Source of the DNA: Megalopta genalis | Taxonomy: Eukaryota > Arthropoda > Insecta > Hymenoptera > Halictidae | Reading direction: 5' to 3' | Assembly (NCBI RefSeq): GCF_051020955.1 | Contig: NC_135016.1 | Location: forward strand, 17,466,501-17,530,500 | Length of the DNA: 64,000 bases | Shown here: piece by piece, positions 21,820 to 33,574 of the stretch | Layout: the number at the start of each line of letters is the position of its first letter | Numbering within the stretch: position 1 is the stretch's first letter | Made by a program: the position numbers and the translations under genes | The notes under the pieces: model-generated | Told to the model about the DNA's origin: nothing | Seen by the model: the letters and a program-made list of their open reading frames with translations, nothing else | Databases searched by the model: none

Positions 21820-22408
21820 TATCCGATAATAAATCAACGAGTCGAGCAAAGCGCAGCGCCGCGATAAAAACCTTCTACATCCGACAGGCGAGAGCGTCCA
21901 AGGTTAACAAAGGGAACGCATCGCCGAGATACAGATCGTCGGAAGAGATCGAACATCGGCCGCGTCGATTGCAGGTCTCATCATGTATGAATTCAGGGAT
22001 CCGGCGTGGCATTGTCGAAGAAGGAGTCGGCAGAAGTATCGAATGGGCACGGGGCTCCGGTAAACTACGGCTCCGGCTCGTTTCTCCCGTTTTGCCGCGT
22101 GAACGCGTGAGAAAAGTCCACAATATTCACCGAACTCGCGGTGATTTATGTATCATCTGCGGATGATAGCGTCGCGCCGCGCCGCGCCGCGAAAAGTTAT
22201 TCGTTTCGATGGGTACATTCATGGCCGCGGCTAAAAGCTTTGCATATCCCGCCTCCTTTTTCTACGCTCGGTTTAGCGAGCCTCGTCCTACGCGTTCCGA
22301 TCGACTTTTTCTCGATCGAGGACAAAAAAAGAATCGCTCGCCAGCGTGTTAATATCGTCGGCCATTAAGGCGGTGTTACAACGCGTCGAAGTCATTTCTC
22401 GCGGTCCA
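21820..22408. other. Non-coding stretch, no gene seen
   Basis: Short frames without domains. A small GCGCC-type repeat (CGCGCCGCGCCGCGCCGCG) lies at about 22171-22190. No other element is seen. Confidence 0.45.
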
Positions 22409-22860
22409 TTTCACGTGCCCTGCGAATTGCCTTCAAATAATAGAACGTGGCCTCCGAATTGCCTTTGAATCGTGTCCTGTGGCCTCCGGATTGCCTTCAA
22501 ATCGTGTCATGTGGCCCCTAAATTGCCTCCGAATCGTATCATTTGGCCTCAGAATTGTCTTCGAATTGTGTCAAGTAGTCTACGAATTGTCTTCAAATCG
22601 TATCAAGTGGCCTCTGAATTGTCTCCGAATTGCCTTTAAATCGTATCATGTGTCCTCCGAATTGCCTTCGAATCCTGTCATGTGGTCTCCGAATTTCCCT
22701 CGAATCGTGATATGATTCCTCTAAATTGCCTTCGAATCGTCTCATGTGGCCTCTAAATTGCCTTCGAATCGTGTCATGTGGCCTCCGAATTGCCCTCGAA
22801 TCGTGTCACGTAGCCTGCGAATTGTCCTCGAATCGTGGCAAAAAATTAGAAATAAAAACG
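22409..22860. repeat. 32-bp minisatellite, array 3 (about 13 units)
   Basis: This is the reverse-complement orientation of array 1. It starts TTTCACGTGCCCTGCGAATT, as array 2 does. It ends CGAATCGTGGC followed by AAAAAATTAGAAATAAAAAC, the mirror of the flank at 9054. Units vary by point changes, and one has an extra partial unit. Shared end variants and flanks imply that arrays spread as whole blocks. Confidence 0.9.
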
Positions 22861-25439
22861 TTGCGTCACCGACATGCCGGCAGCAACATTTTCTCCGGCA
22901 CTAGCGGAAAGCTATTTTTATGGCTGGCACATAGATGTATAATTGTTGCGACAGGCGCTTAGTTTCTCCGGCGAGATGCTTTTAAGGGCAGCACGAGCTC
23001 GCCGGGCTGTTCCGGCCGCAAGGAAGTTTTCTCTCGGGCACTTTTCAACTAAACGGATTATGAAAGGCCATCGACGAGACTCGGCCGTCGTCGATTCGCC
23101 GAAGTTCGGCGGAGTCCCGGCTCCGCAGCCCGGAATCTCGTTTAACAAACTGGGGGCCCGTTCGCAGCCGGCCGACAAACGGCGGGATTTATCGCGTATC
23201 ACGAAGTTAGTTTACATGCGCCCGGCCAAGGAAGAAACTTGTACGTGTCGCGCGGCGCAGGGGTGTGTGACACGTGCGTTGAATTAGAGTTCCACGTGTC
23301 CGGGCCGTTTCATATGCGAGCCGCGAGCCCGCGCTCCTTTCGTCTGTATACGTGTTAGCAGCTTTCGGGAGGATCGAGTAAACGGAAAACGTGTCCGGCT
23401 CGGGAGACTCGCGAGAAGAAAGCCCGCGGACCGAATAAAACCGCGCGCGCGTAAAAAGAAGCCGCCTCGAGACTCGAACTCCGCTCGCTCGTAAACACGA
23501 GGAACATCTCTAATTTTACGGGAATGTCGTTCCGGGATCGAAGACGCGACAGAAATCTTAGATCGATGGCGCATAAATTGCACTGGAATTTTTGTGCTTT
23601 TGCATTCTAAACGGTTAGCCGTTTTCGACGGGCATACTCGTCGCAAAGAAATGACGATATCTTTGCTATGGCGTGTATAATCGTCGTGCGTAAATTTGCT
23701 GTTTAAATCGCAATTTTTGTGAAAACTGAAATATATTCGTGAATTTTATGATATTACGAATATTTCGGGGTCGAGACGAAATAAAACGAACGAAATATAA
23801 GCTATAATTAAGCTAATAAGCTAATATAAGAATACGAAAATATATATAATAATCCAAATCGATTGCAAGGCACAGTAATTAAGTAAAAACGAATTACTTC
23901 TTTCAATAATTTCGTTAAATTTAAAATAGCGTGACAATGTCATTAAATTCGTCTTATGTCTTCACAATTTTACGTCTCAGCTAGCCCCTTTTTGCCATAA
24001 CTGCATAAAATCCGCGCTCCGTTATTACTTTGTCCAGCATAGTTACTTTGGAGCTCCTTATTCTCCAAAGGCCGATGAAAATGTCCGCGCGGCCAAGAAT
24101 TGATAGGTTCGTTAATGTTTCGCAAAAAAAAAGAGAAAGAAAATCCTCGAGGATCGTATATACGAAGGCCTCTTAATTCCGATTATTTGCCATTAATCGC
24201 GGCGACGCGAGGAAAGTATGCGAACGAACGACGTTCGGGGCCCGGTTTATCCGTTCGAGCGTTTCAACGACGATCCTTCTGCCGACGCGCGGGTTCATCG
24301 CGCACTTAAATTTTACGTTTAATTACATCCCTCGGAACTTCCATCGTGCCTCCCGTCCTCGTCCCGCTCTCCCTCGTTCCCGACCGATGGGACAGTTAAT
24401 TAAAAATAATAATTACAGGGGAAGATATATTTATTGTGCTCCTTAGAGCCGGTTTTACAACTAGAAAAGTTTACACACAAACTCCGGTTTATAGCTAATT
24501 TCCCGGGCCACCGTACTTCAAAGTGGAAGTTAACTGCCGCGAACCCGTGGTAAATTACACGCCGGACATTAAGTGCCGAAGAACGTTTGCCACAGTTTTA
24601 TCGCCGTTCTATATTTCCCGGCCGCTTATCTCGCTGGTTATTAATTTTTCCAGCGCGCGATCGAACGTCTGGGCGAGCGCGCGGCAGTGGGTGTGCAAAC
24701 AATTCGGCGTCGCCGAAGGAAACCCGATTCGCGGGGCGCCGCCGATTCGACGTGCCGACCGGCGAACGAATCGATGGAAGCACGGCGAGCCGACGCGTAA
24801 ATTATCCCGCGAATTGTCTATTAACTCCGCGATAACCGGATTTACGGGAAACCCGCCGAAATCGCGCGGCGGTTCGAGCCGAGCCGAGCGGAGCCGAGCC
24901 GCGCCGCGATACCCGCGACGAAACGGCGAAACGACGATATGTAAATGACACCGCGGAAATATTATTATGATCTTTTCCCGTTATTTTTCAGTTTTATATT
25001 CCGGCAGAAACCGGCCGGCCGTTACGCGCGCCGTTCGTAATTCGTTTCGTCGGATGGATCCTGTGCGTTGCGAACGGTGCTCGCAGCCTCATGGAAGCTG
25101 ACGTGCATTGATTAAACCGGAACCGTGCACGCGCATTCCACGAAATCATAATGGAACATCTCTGTATTATTATTACATTTATGCGTTACGAACGAAATTA
25201 ATTCGGTTTACGTCTCGGCGGAACGCTCTGTAGACCGATTCTATGCATTCACGGGCGCATAAATTCGCCATTAATACGCCGGGAATTGTAACGGATCTGT
25301 TCGGCGAACTTCGGACGCGTCGAAGTGCCGCGTCCCTTGAAATCTGAATCGACATCAATTATTTGACCCGCTCGCTTTTTAACCGCGAAAGAATCGAAAT
25401 CGAAATCTCTCGAAGGTCCGCGGCGTATTTAAAACAGTA
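22861..25439. other. Non-coding stretch, partly CpG-rich
   Basis: GC-rich patches at 22970-23520 and 24480-24950 carry overlapping frames on both strands without recognisable domains; the AT-rich part is at 23700-24010. A GAGCC pentamer cluster lies near 24875. No RNA gene or element is recognised. Confidence 0.45.
24875..24908. repeat. GAGCC pentanucleotide cluster
   Basis: GAGCC/GAGCG units repeat about six times in a very GC-rich context. It is a simple repeat. Confidence 0.7.
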
Positions 25440-25949
25440 GAGTAATGCCTCCCTAACTGACGCTCAGATTGCGTAGCTCGTTTTTTTATAGTTGTCGACA
25501 ATTCGTAGTTATAAGGGTAATTCGGAGGCCACATGAGATGATTCGAAGGCAATTCGGAAGCCGAATGATACGATTCCAAGGCAATTCGGAGGCCATATGA
25601 GACGATTCAAAGGCAATTCAGAGGCTACATGAGACGATTCGAAGGCAATTCGGAGGGCACATGCCACGATTCGAAGGCAATTCGTAGGCCACGTGACACG
25701 ATTCAAAGACAATTCAGAGGCCACATGAGACCATTCAAAGGCAATTCAGAGGCCACATAAGACGATTCGAAGACAACTCGGAAGCCAAATAATACGATTC
25801 CGAGGCAATTTGGAGGCCACGTGACATGATTAGTATAATAGTAGCAGTAGCTATAAGAATGAACCACGAGGATCGAATAATCGTACCTTCTCTTCCGAAA
25901 TTGTCCATTCTTCTGGACAATCTGAGCGTCAATTAGAGAGACAATACCG
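25440..25949. mobile_element. MITE-2 copy hosting a minisatellite in its loop
   Basis: The left half (AGTAATGCCTCCCTAACTGA, then AGCTCGTTTTTTTATAGTTG) ends at about 25516. The right half resumes after 25833 with GCTATAAGAATGAACC and ends AATTAGAGAGACAATACCG. The 32-bp array lies between them, where the short loop of intact copies would be. The host terminal sequence is otherwise typical. Confidence 0.8.
25517..25833. repeat. 32-bp minisatellite, array 4 (about 10 units)
   Basis: The unit ACATGAGACGATTCGAAGGC plus AATTCGGAGGCC repeats about ten times in the array 1 orientation. Junctions mostly read CACATGAGA rather than CACGTG. It sits in the loop of a MITE-2, so it either inserted there or was carried there. 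Confidence 0.85.
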
Positions 25950-27691
25950 TAGATCGTTGCTCGACGATTCCATTCGATGACTAGAGCCACGAATTTCGAG
26001 CAAAGAATTTAGGGCAAAGGGTGTTGTCGCAAGAAACGTTCGGCCCGTCGCAAGTCGCGCTCGAAACTTTCGCGAGGCCAGCTTGCGAACAGCAACAGTT
26101 GGATGCGAATAAAAGAGAAGTTTGCATGAATAGAAGCCGCGGAGGTACGGGGTTTGTTCGAAGCAAAAATGTAAAAAAAGGAAAAAAAAGAAAACAAAGA
26201 AACGAACCGCGTTTGTGACAAATAAAACGGAGCCCGAAATACGATTTCATGGAAATTTCAGGAAGTGCCTAACTAGACCGCGGCGCGTGCTTATGCATAT
26301 TCATGTCGTCGACGTAAAAACAAAAAACAGAAAAAAACCAATAAAACAAAAGCCTCGCGGATTTTATTAAAATTTCTTGCGAACGTATGGCGATCCACGT
26401 GCAGCCCGGTAAACCAGAAATTGCCCGCGATACGAGACCCGTATCGAAATGAAACTTGATGAATTGAAACTTGAATTCGAAAAATTCGAGAAATTCGTTT
26501 CGCATCAAACGAAAGAACTACACGGAGAAGTCCCATAGGCGTGGAAACATCGAGAACTGGTAGCAGATCGAGGCGGTTCGACTTGTCGCGATTCCGATCG
26601 TTCCCGGATAAAAGGCAAGTTCGGCCGGGGGCGATAACGCGATGATGCATGGCGGAGGCGAACCTACGACGCGCCCAACACCTAAAATATGGCGTAGGTA
26701 AGGCGCGAGTCCGGTCCAACCCACATCCGCGCGGCGGGCTTGCGGAAGTCGGTGCTTCCAACTGCAACCGGCGCAGGAAAGAAGAAGCCTAGACACGCTG
26801 CTCGGAACAGATGGAGTCGAGGAACAGGAGGGAAGGGGTCTCGAGGAGGGAGAAAGACGAAGGAAACAAGAAGGAGAAAGACGGAGGAATAGGGAGGAGG
26901 AAGGGTTAGGGAGGCGCGCGCTCGAGCTCGAGCTCGCGCGAAGAAGAGGAAGAAGAAGAGGAAGGCGGAGATGGAGTCGTGTGGGTACCCGGATCCGATG
27001 GCGCATGCGGTTCGTGGAACCGATCGAGAACCGGTTTTAGGACGTGTTTCGCGCCGTATATGCAGTCCGGGGATCGTCGATAATGGACGGAAGAGCTGTC
27101 CGGGCGACGGTGCCTCTCGTCTCTTTTTTTCCAGGGACGCGTAGCGACTCGTAATAATCCGCAGACGCGGCGAGAATTCGATCCCCCGTGAGCTTCGACT
27201 CCCTGTCTCGTCCTGTGTTCCTCTTCTCGACTGTCCTGTCCTGTCCCGTCGAGAGTCCTCTTCCGCCGAAGGTGACTCATCTCCTCTGCCCGCGGACCCA
27301 TTTCGCGTCTAGCTCTCCTCGCGTAGGATCCTTAGGCCGTGTACACACACGCATTGTTAGGACGCGGTCTGCGTGTGGCACGTGTGCGGAAAATCCGAGA
27401 ATCCGGGGAATCGAAGGAAACGGTCGAAAGTTGACGTCACGTGTGGACAAATGGGCAAATGGGCAATTCGAAATGGTTGATACAGCGTGGAAATACGCGC
27501 CTCGTCAAGAGAACCGGTCGGCGAAGACGGAAAAATCTTGCACCGAAGTTGATAACTAAGCAATGTTCCAGTCAAATCGCATAATTTCTATTAATAAGAA
27601 TAATTTTAATTTGTTATTGTAATCTAAGACTGTACTGTGTGTGTATAGGTATTGAATGACCAAAATGCGCCTGACGCCGCCTTAACGGTTA
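25950..27691. other. Non-coding stretch with a homopurine tract
   Basis: At 26812-26985 the plus strand is almost all purine (GGAGGGAGAAAGACGAAGG type), interrupted by GCGCGCGCTCGAGCTCGAGC. The Ser/Leu/Pro-rich frames on the minus strand (26518-27301) come from this tract. A TGACGTCACGTG motif (CRE-like plus E-box) lies at 27432-27443. No gene is supported. Confidence 0.45.
26812..26985. repeat. Homopurine GA-rich tract
   Basis: About 170 bases of GGA/GAA-rich sequence are broken by a short alternating GC/CTCGAG palindromic patch at about 26912-26940. Such tracts can form triplex DNA and bind GAGA-type factors; neither is shown here. Confidence 0.7.
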
Positions 27692-27776
27692 TATAAATAA
27701 ACCGCAAGGCTCGAATAATCGTATCTCCTCTTCCCAAATTGTCAATTTTTCCGCGTCAATTAGAGAGACATTACTG
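27692..27776. mobile_element. MITE-2, right half only
   Basis: The half reads from ATAAATAAACCGCAAGGCTC through CGTATCTCCTCTTCCCAAAT to AGAGAGACATTACTG, followed by TA. The left half is missing. Confidence 0.75.
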
Positions 27777-27778
27777 TA

Positions 27779-28841
27779 TATACGCACAGTATCGTATGGC
27801 CCAAAGGTGTAGGATCTATGGAACGCAACTAACGCACCGTTGTCTCGGCACGCGTCTTCTGCTTGGCTCGAACGTTGAGCCAAGTTCAACGCTCCTTTCC
27901 CATCTGCTTTCGTTTATCGACGGGAAACACTCCGAGAGAGCAGATTGTTTGGAGTCCCGGCCACTTCGTCGACGGATACACGGCGATCTTAATGGGACGC
28001 CTGTGTCCGTCGTGGCTTGTTACCAGCGATTCCGCTTTAAGATCTTCCAAGGGGTGTGAACTGTTTTGATTTGTTTCTACACAACCGATCGGCTGTGGAC
28101 CCGGTTTACACGTATGACCACCGAAGTAGCTGCGAGAACATTCTCTTCCGATGCATGTATGTATGTATGTATTCGCTTGTCCGGGGGATGGAGAAGTGCC
28201 GCGGATGGACGAGTAAGACGATTCGGTTTTGACGGTAACCAGGCGACCGAGTTCTTTGCTTACGATTTCTTCGGTACCGAAGGAAGTTCCTCGCCCATAC
28301 TTTCTCGGCCAGTGTGGTAGGTCTGTGTTCCTTAACCCCTTGGCATACAATGACGCTTTGGAGTCGTCGTTCGTTTCAGGTGTCACTGCAGACTTCGACG
28401 AGTCTAACTCTCGTCAAGAGCTGTTTTCGGCGGACGTCGTGCAGCATACATTTTTCTCCCAAAAATGTCTTTTTCCTTAGCGAAAATGTGAATCGCGGCT
28501 TCTTTGCAATTCTTCGTCGAATTTGTGTTTCCATTGTTAGGAGTTTCGGCTGAGATTTTACTTGTATAAATTAGAGACCATAATAAGTATCTGAGAATTT
28601 GTCTAGATTCTCGTGAAACTCGGAACAGCAAGAAAGCCAGATGGAAAATGAAAAATCCCTTCTGCAGACCACGATACTAAAAAATCCATGCTACTTAATC
28701 TTTGGAGAGTCGATATTGTCCTATCAGGATGTTGATATTTTTAATATACACACAGCTCTGCAAGAATTATAAAGTCTCGAGATTGTAATAGATAGCCACC
28801 ATAGTAATCGAGTCAAACGTCCAATCAGTATGTCAACAATT
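27779..28841. other. Non-coding stretch, no gene seen
   Basis: Overlapping frames on both strands at 27739-28631 include a 166-codon minus-strand frame at 27886-28386. None contains a motif I recognise. A short TGTA tetranucleotide run lies at 28154-28171. An unknown short exon cannot be excluded. Confidence 0.4.
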
Positions 28842-29010
28842 GCAGCAAATTCTCTCCAATTTTGCTTCAGCAAAAATTAGCAATTCCAGCAAATTCTCTC
28901 CAATTTTCCTTCAGCAAAAATGAACAATTTTAAATGAACAAAACGCACCTCGTTTTCATGAAGACCATTTTTGTTTACAAGCTGAAGGAAAATTAGGAAA
29001 AATTTACTAT
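28842..29010. mobile_element. MITE-2, degenerate with duplicated left end
   Basis: The left-end motif AGCAAATTCTCTCCAATTTT occurs twice (about 28843 and 28888). The right end reads ACAAGCTGAAGGAAAATTAG to AATTTACTATA. This is a decayed copy of the CAGCTTGTAAAC-type variant of MITE-2. Confidence 0.6.
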
Positions 29011-30258
29011 ACCGCGATGCTACTGAAAAAGAGCAGGTCCATATTTTCGTTTGAACAAGCATGTCCATATAACAGTAATCAAAGGACTCGTTTATTACAA
29101 AAAAATAGTACGAAAAAATGGAACACCTCCGCAAGTCCGTTAAGTATTAATTGCAGCGCCACCAAGAGAGAGAGAGAGAGAGAGAATCCGGTGATCTGCT
29201 TCCCGATGGATCATTACCGCGGCCGGAATGCCGCGAGTTTCTGTAGCCGAGATGTTCCGCGGAGTTCCGAGCGATTATCTCATTTACAGAGAACAACTAA
29301 TAGATAGAAAAACATTTAGCTGGAAGAAGTCCTAAGACCCGATATCTCGCAGCGTCGCGGCGAATCTGGGCCACCGGGCGGCGGGGAAGAAGAAGGTACG
29401 TATTCATCTAGCGGAGACCCATTTCTCGAAGGTATAATACTTACCACAACATTAGCTCCGGCTATAAATTAATTCGTACACGCTCTATCCTCGGGTTTTA
29501 TAAATTTCCCAGGGAATTCCGCGAGGCGGCGGCGGCGGCGGCGCGGCGCCGGGACAATGAAGGATTATAATTTTCTGGAGGCCCGCTCCTGGGATCGCTC
29601 GAAACATTTATTATCGGCGTCCCGGCGTCCGCGGAGAACGTAATTACGACGGCTTTTCCCGAACGAACCGCGGAAGAAACTGTATTTTGATACCGGCGAC
29701 ACCGAGCGTGCGCGTGCGCGCGAGCGCACCGTTCGTTCATTTAGCACGGTTTTCCGCAGCGCGAATGAAAATATTTTTTCGGCGAACGTCGCGGCCGGCG
29801 CCACCCCCCCTCCCACCCCGCGATTCCAAAAATGCGGTTCGTTTGTTCGTCGCGCGTACGTACGGGTCGACGCTGAAATATTATGAAAACAGAAAAACGT
29901 TTACGGAATGCCGACGACGCACGGTGGCCAGCAAACCCGTTCCTCGTTCCCGAAATTATTTCACCGCTATTCGAAGGGTGAGATCGTGATATAGCAGGTT
30001 ATTGAATTAGTCTCGGCACCGGCTATAATATTATAAAGACAGAGAAATGATTTCAGTTATCTGGAACAGAAGTTTCTGAAATATTGTACATTGAAATGTG
30101 TAGAAAATTCTTCGTGTCGCGGTCAAAGTTTTCGTAATTAAAAGACGGGCGTCTGTGCTTTCGCAAAAAACGAGTACTATGACCGACGCTTCCAAAGGTT
30201 TCTCTGAAATCCTTCTCAAAGTTTAAATTGTTTAAATATATATTCCTATATATATGTA
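29011..30258. other. Non-coding stretch, no gene seen
   Basis: A GA dinucleotide run lies at 29166-29185 and a GGC-rich patch at 29523-29548. Frames at 29498-29989 on both strands are overlapping and without domains. Confidence 0.45.
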
Positions 30259-30592
30259 AGGTGTCCCAAAATTATGGTATTTGCGGGAACTGAGAGATTC
30301 ATGAGGTCATTTGAAGCAACTTTTTCCTTAGCGAAAATGCGATCCGCGGCTTCGTTTACGAGTTATTCACGAAAAACAGTGACCAATGAGAGCCAATGAG
30401 CGGAACTAGGCTTCGCGCGCTCGTTGGTTGCGCCGCCTCGCGCTAGCCGAGCTCGCGTCTCATTGGTCAGTGTTTTTCGTTGATAACTCGTGAACGAAGC
30501 CTCGGAGAACATTTTCGCAAAGGAAAAAGTTGCTTCGAATGATCTCAGGAACCCCACATTTCCCGGAAATACCATAATTTTAGGATACTCTG
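30259..30592. mobile_element. MITE-1 foldback element, copy 4 (334 bp)
   Basis: The left end is AGGTGTCCCAAAATTATGG and the right end, read inward, is CAGAGTATCCTAAAATTATGG, with TA flanks. The terminal 30 bases differ from other copies (ATTATGGTATTT in place of GTCTCGCAATCCG), while the inner arm GAAGCAACTTTTTCC is shared. It therefore represents a subfamily with its own ends. Confidence 0.8.
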
Positions 30593-30617
30593 TATATATA
30601 TATATATATATATATAT

Positions 30618-30864
30618 ACTCGTAAAACAGCACGCACTGACAGATTTTCATTTTAATAACAATTCAAATACATTTCAATTTTAATAACTATTTATATATA
30701 TATATATAAAATATTAATAAAAATATTATATAATAATATATAATAATATTATATTATATAATATATAATAATATATATAATAATATTATATAAAATATTA
30801 AAATTGAAATGTATTTGAATTGTTATTAAAATGAAAATCTGTCAGTGCGTGCTGTTTTACGAGT
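30618..30864. repeat. Perfect 69-bp inverted repeat with AT-rich loop
   Basis: Bases 30618-30686 are exactly the reverse complement of 30796-30864, with no mismatch over 69 bases. The outer ends read ACTCGTAAAACAGCACGCAC. The 109-base spacer is TA/ATTA low complexity. It lies about 25 bases right of a MITE-1, separated by a TA run. No flanking target duplication is clear. Confidence 0.9.
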
Positions 30865-32167
30865 TCTTAGGATAGAAGGTTTCATCGGAATTTCCGACTA
30901 TATCCAATAATTATCTAAAATGACTTAAATATATTGAATTTTGATTCTTCGAAGATTCATCGAATACATGTATACAAATGCTTTCCATCACGTAGTACCA
31001 CAAAAATTTAATCTTGTACACGATAAACGGATTTGCAGCCCACTACTGTGCGCCGCGCGGCGCCGCGGCAGAAGAGGAATATTTTGTAAATTTCCGCGAG
31101 TCGCCGGATTCTATCGGTTTTTCGTAGCGATCGGTGTTTCCAATTCCACGAGCCTTCGACTTCAGGGCTGGTTCCCGCCGCGAGACCCCAGCGCGACGAT
31201 AAAACCTGATTACGGCAGTTACGTCGTACGCAACCGGGGGAGGGACAACAATGCAGCGGAGCCACTTCGAGCCCGGAAAACTTTCGTTGGCCGGGCGCTT
31301 CTTTTCGAATGCACCTTAAAAAGCACGAAAACCGCTCTACGCGCGGTTTATTTCGGGCGCGACCGTCTCCTTGGCTCCGCATCGGGACGGTAAACTTTGC
31401 TTTAACTGTCGTCGTTCCGCGCTTTTATGCTCCGCCGCTTCGCATTAGCCCGCGCGCGCGCGAGCGCGAGCCCGAATTTTTTCGCGACCGGTCGATTTAT
31501 ACGACGCGCGCCGGGTTATAGGGTTCGAACGGCGAAAAAAGCCTCCGCTCCGCCGATAGCGGAAGCGTTAAAGGATATTTTGCTCGACGTCGGATCGACC
31601 GGGGGTCGTTAACCGACGAGTGCCACGCGGATCTTGCGCGAAATCTCGGCGAGAAACGCGCGCGGCCCTCCCTCGGACTTTATTTTCCCGGAACAAAGAG
31701 AAGGAAAAATAACGAAAGTTTCTTGCACTTGTTCGCGACTAACGAGAAACGATTTGATTATTTACGCATAAATCGTTCACCGTTGTACGCATCAGCTCCG
31801 TCGGAATACGATTTTATTCGTTGTTCGACGACGAATAAACGACGAATAAACGCGACACCTAACTTGCGCCGATCTCCGGACCGCGTAGGAAGACCAATTA
31901 CAGAGAAAACGGTCGATGACAGAGATCCGTTTCCGCTCGATCATAAAACGCCTATAAATCTGTTCAGCGCATTCGCTTCGTTAAATCTGTATAGCATGTG
32001 CGTCGTAATTAAACTGCAGCGTCTATGCGTTTACGACGCGAACGATCAAAAAGGACGGAACGATAAACGCGTTAATTCGTTCATTCTTCTTCCGCCTTAT
32101 TTAATGCATCTGCTCCAGTTTAGAACGAACCGCTTCTGTACGCGACAGCGGACATCGCCGCGCACTA
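30865..32167. other. Non-coding stretch, CpG-rich in part
   Basis: Frames at 30941-31612 (both strands) and 31723-32184 (153 codons, plus) carry no motif I can name. The GC-rich part at 31030-31700 explains the lack of stops. No repeat family member is seen. Confidence 0.4.
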
Positions 32168-32386
32168 CAGCAATGTCTCCCTAATTCGCGCTCTGATTGC
32201 GCACAAAAATAGACAATTTGGGAGAAGGAGATACGATTGTTCGAGCCTTGCGGTTCGTTTTTATGGCTTCGAATTGTCAAAACGAGCTGCAAGCTCGAAT
32301 AATCGTGTCTCCTCTTCCCAAATTGTCCATTTTTGTGCACAATCTGAGCGTCAGTTAGGGAGACAATTAGAGAGACATCATTCTGC
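32168..32386. mobile_element. MITE-2, first of an adjacent pair
   Basis: It starts CAGCAATGTCTCCC after TA and contains both arms, including GGAGAAGGAGATACGATTG and its mirror image. The right end is slightly extended (GGGAGACAATTAGAGAGACA). Confidence 0.8.
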
Positions 32387-32389
32387 GTA

Positions 32390-32618
32390 CGGTAATTTCT
32401 CCCTAATTCGCGCTCAGATTGCGCACAAAAGTGGACAATTTGAGGAGAGGAGATACGATTATTCGAGAGCCTTGCAGCTCGTTTTTATAGCTATAATATA
32501 TAGCATTTTCATAGCTACCGATTGTCAACGACTATAAAAACGAACCGTGAGGCTCGAATAATCGTATCTCCTCTTCCCAAATTGTCCATTTTTGTGCACG
32601 ATCTGAGCGTCAGTTAAG
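32390..32618. mobile_element. MITE-2, second of an adjacent pair
   Basis: It starts CGGTAATTTCTCCC directly after the TA that closes the preceding copy and ends GATCTGAGCGTCAGTTAAG. The loop holds AGCTACCGATTGTCAACG. Adjacent copies sharing a TA are common in this window. Confidence 0.8.
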
Positions 32619-33574
32619 TATTGTATGTACCTTCGTAGGCGTTTCTCGAGTATCAGAAATAAATATAAATTGTTAATAAAAGTCAGAGCCACGGGGTGCG
32701 GTCGTGATATTCGGAAAATTCCGCGACGCGGTGGACGCGCTGCGGAAAATTGATTTCCGCGGGCAAGACGCGAAATTCATACGGAACAAATTTCCGACAT
32801 AAATTCTCGGGCGGAAGTCTGCGTCGAAGCGCGAGCATCGAGCCGAGCGATTTTTCAACGCGACAGAATGTTGTTTAATTTACTCCCGCGTTCCGGTGCA
32901 GGAATATGGAAAGAAATGGCGCCGAAGTGGCCGGGAAAAGCCGCGAGCTGACCGATCCGCGTCGAAACACCGTCTCGCCCGAGCCGAGCGAAACTAATGT
33001 CCGCGATAAAACCGGGCGCCGAGTGGCGCACGCTTCCGACTCGCTCGGCTTCAAAAAATACGTGATGCACGCCGACCATCCGCCATCCGGCCGCTGATGG
33101 ATAGCATGCCGCAGCTCTCCGTGCTCGCGCTTATATTCTCCCGAGAAACTTCGGCGTTCCTTCGGCAAGAGCTGCCTTCCAGTTTCTAGGACGCTCTCGG
33201 CTGCGAAAACGCCGCGAACCGACGACGAACGGGCCAATCGTCGTTGCGCAATTTCTACTTACGGATCAATCGTATAATCGGGATTTCGATTGTTCCGATA
33301 ACAGCGTTTTCGAGACACTGTAGATACTGCTTTTATCGAATCGCAGCGAACTGTTTTTTGGTCTCGAAATTGATACAATGGGTTTTTCATTGTTGTTTTA
33401 ATTTTAGTTTTTTAGATGGTATTTGGTGTACTTATCATAATTCTCCTTGCTTCCTTGCATCGTCTTTCTTTCTCTCGGAATCGCTTTTATCTTAGATATT
33501 CTTCCCTCGATTCATCCAGTATTATCTTTAGAGTTTTCCAATGTCTTCTTTTGCGTCCATCTATTGCCATATAT
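32619..33574. other. Non-coding stretch, no gene seen
   Basis: Frames at 32855-33237 on the minus strand and 32906-33097 on the plus strand are mutual shadows without domains. No repeat is recognised. Confidence 0.45.

Noticed and set aside
22409..22860. CRISPR-like array of 32-bp units
   Set aside because: There are no spacers between repeats. It is a plain minisatellite.
26518..27301. Serine/leucine/proline-rich minus-strand frames of 131-162 codons
   Set aside because: They come from the homopurine GGA/GAA tract, whose complement lacks stop codons. Overlapping frames in several phases are equally open.
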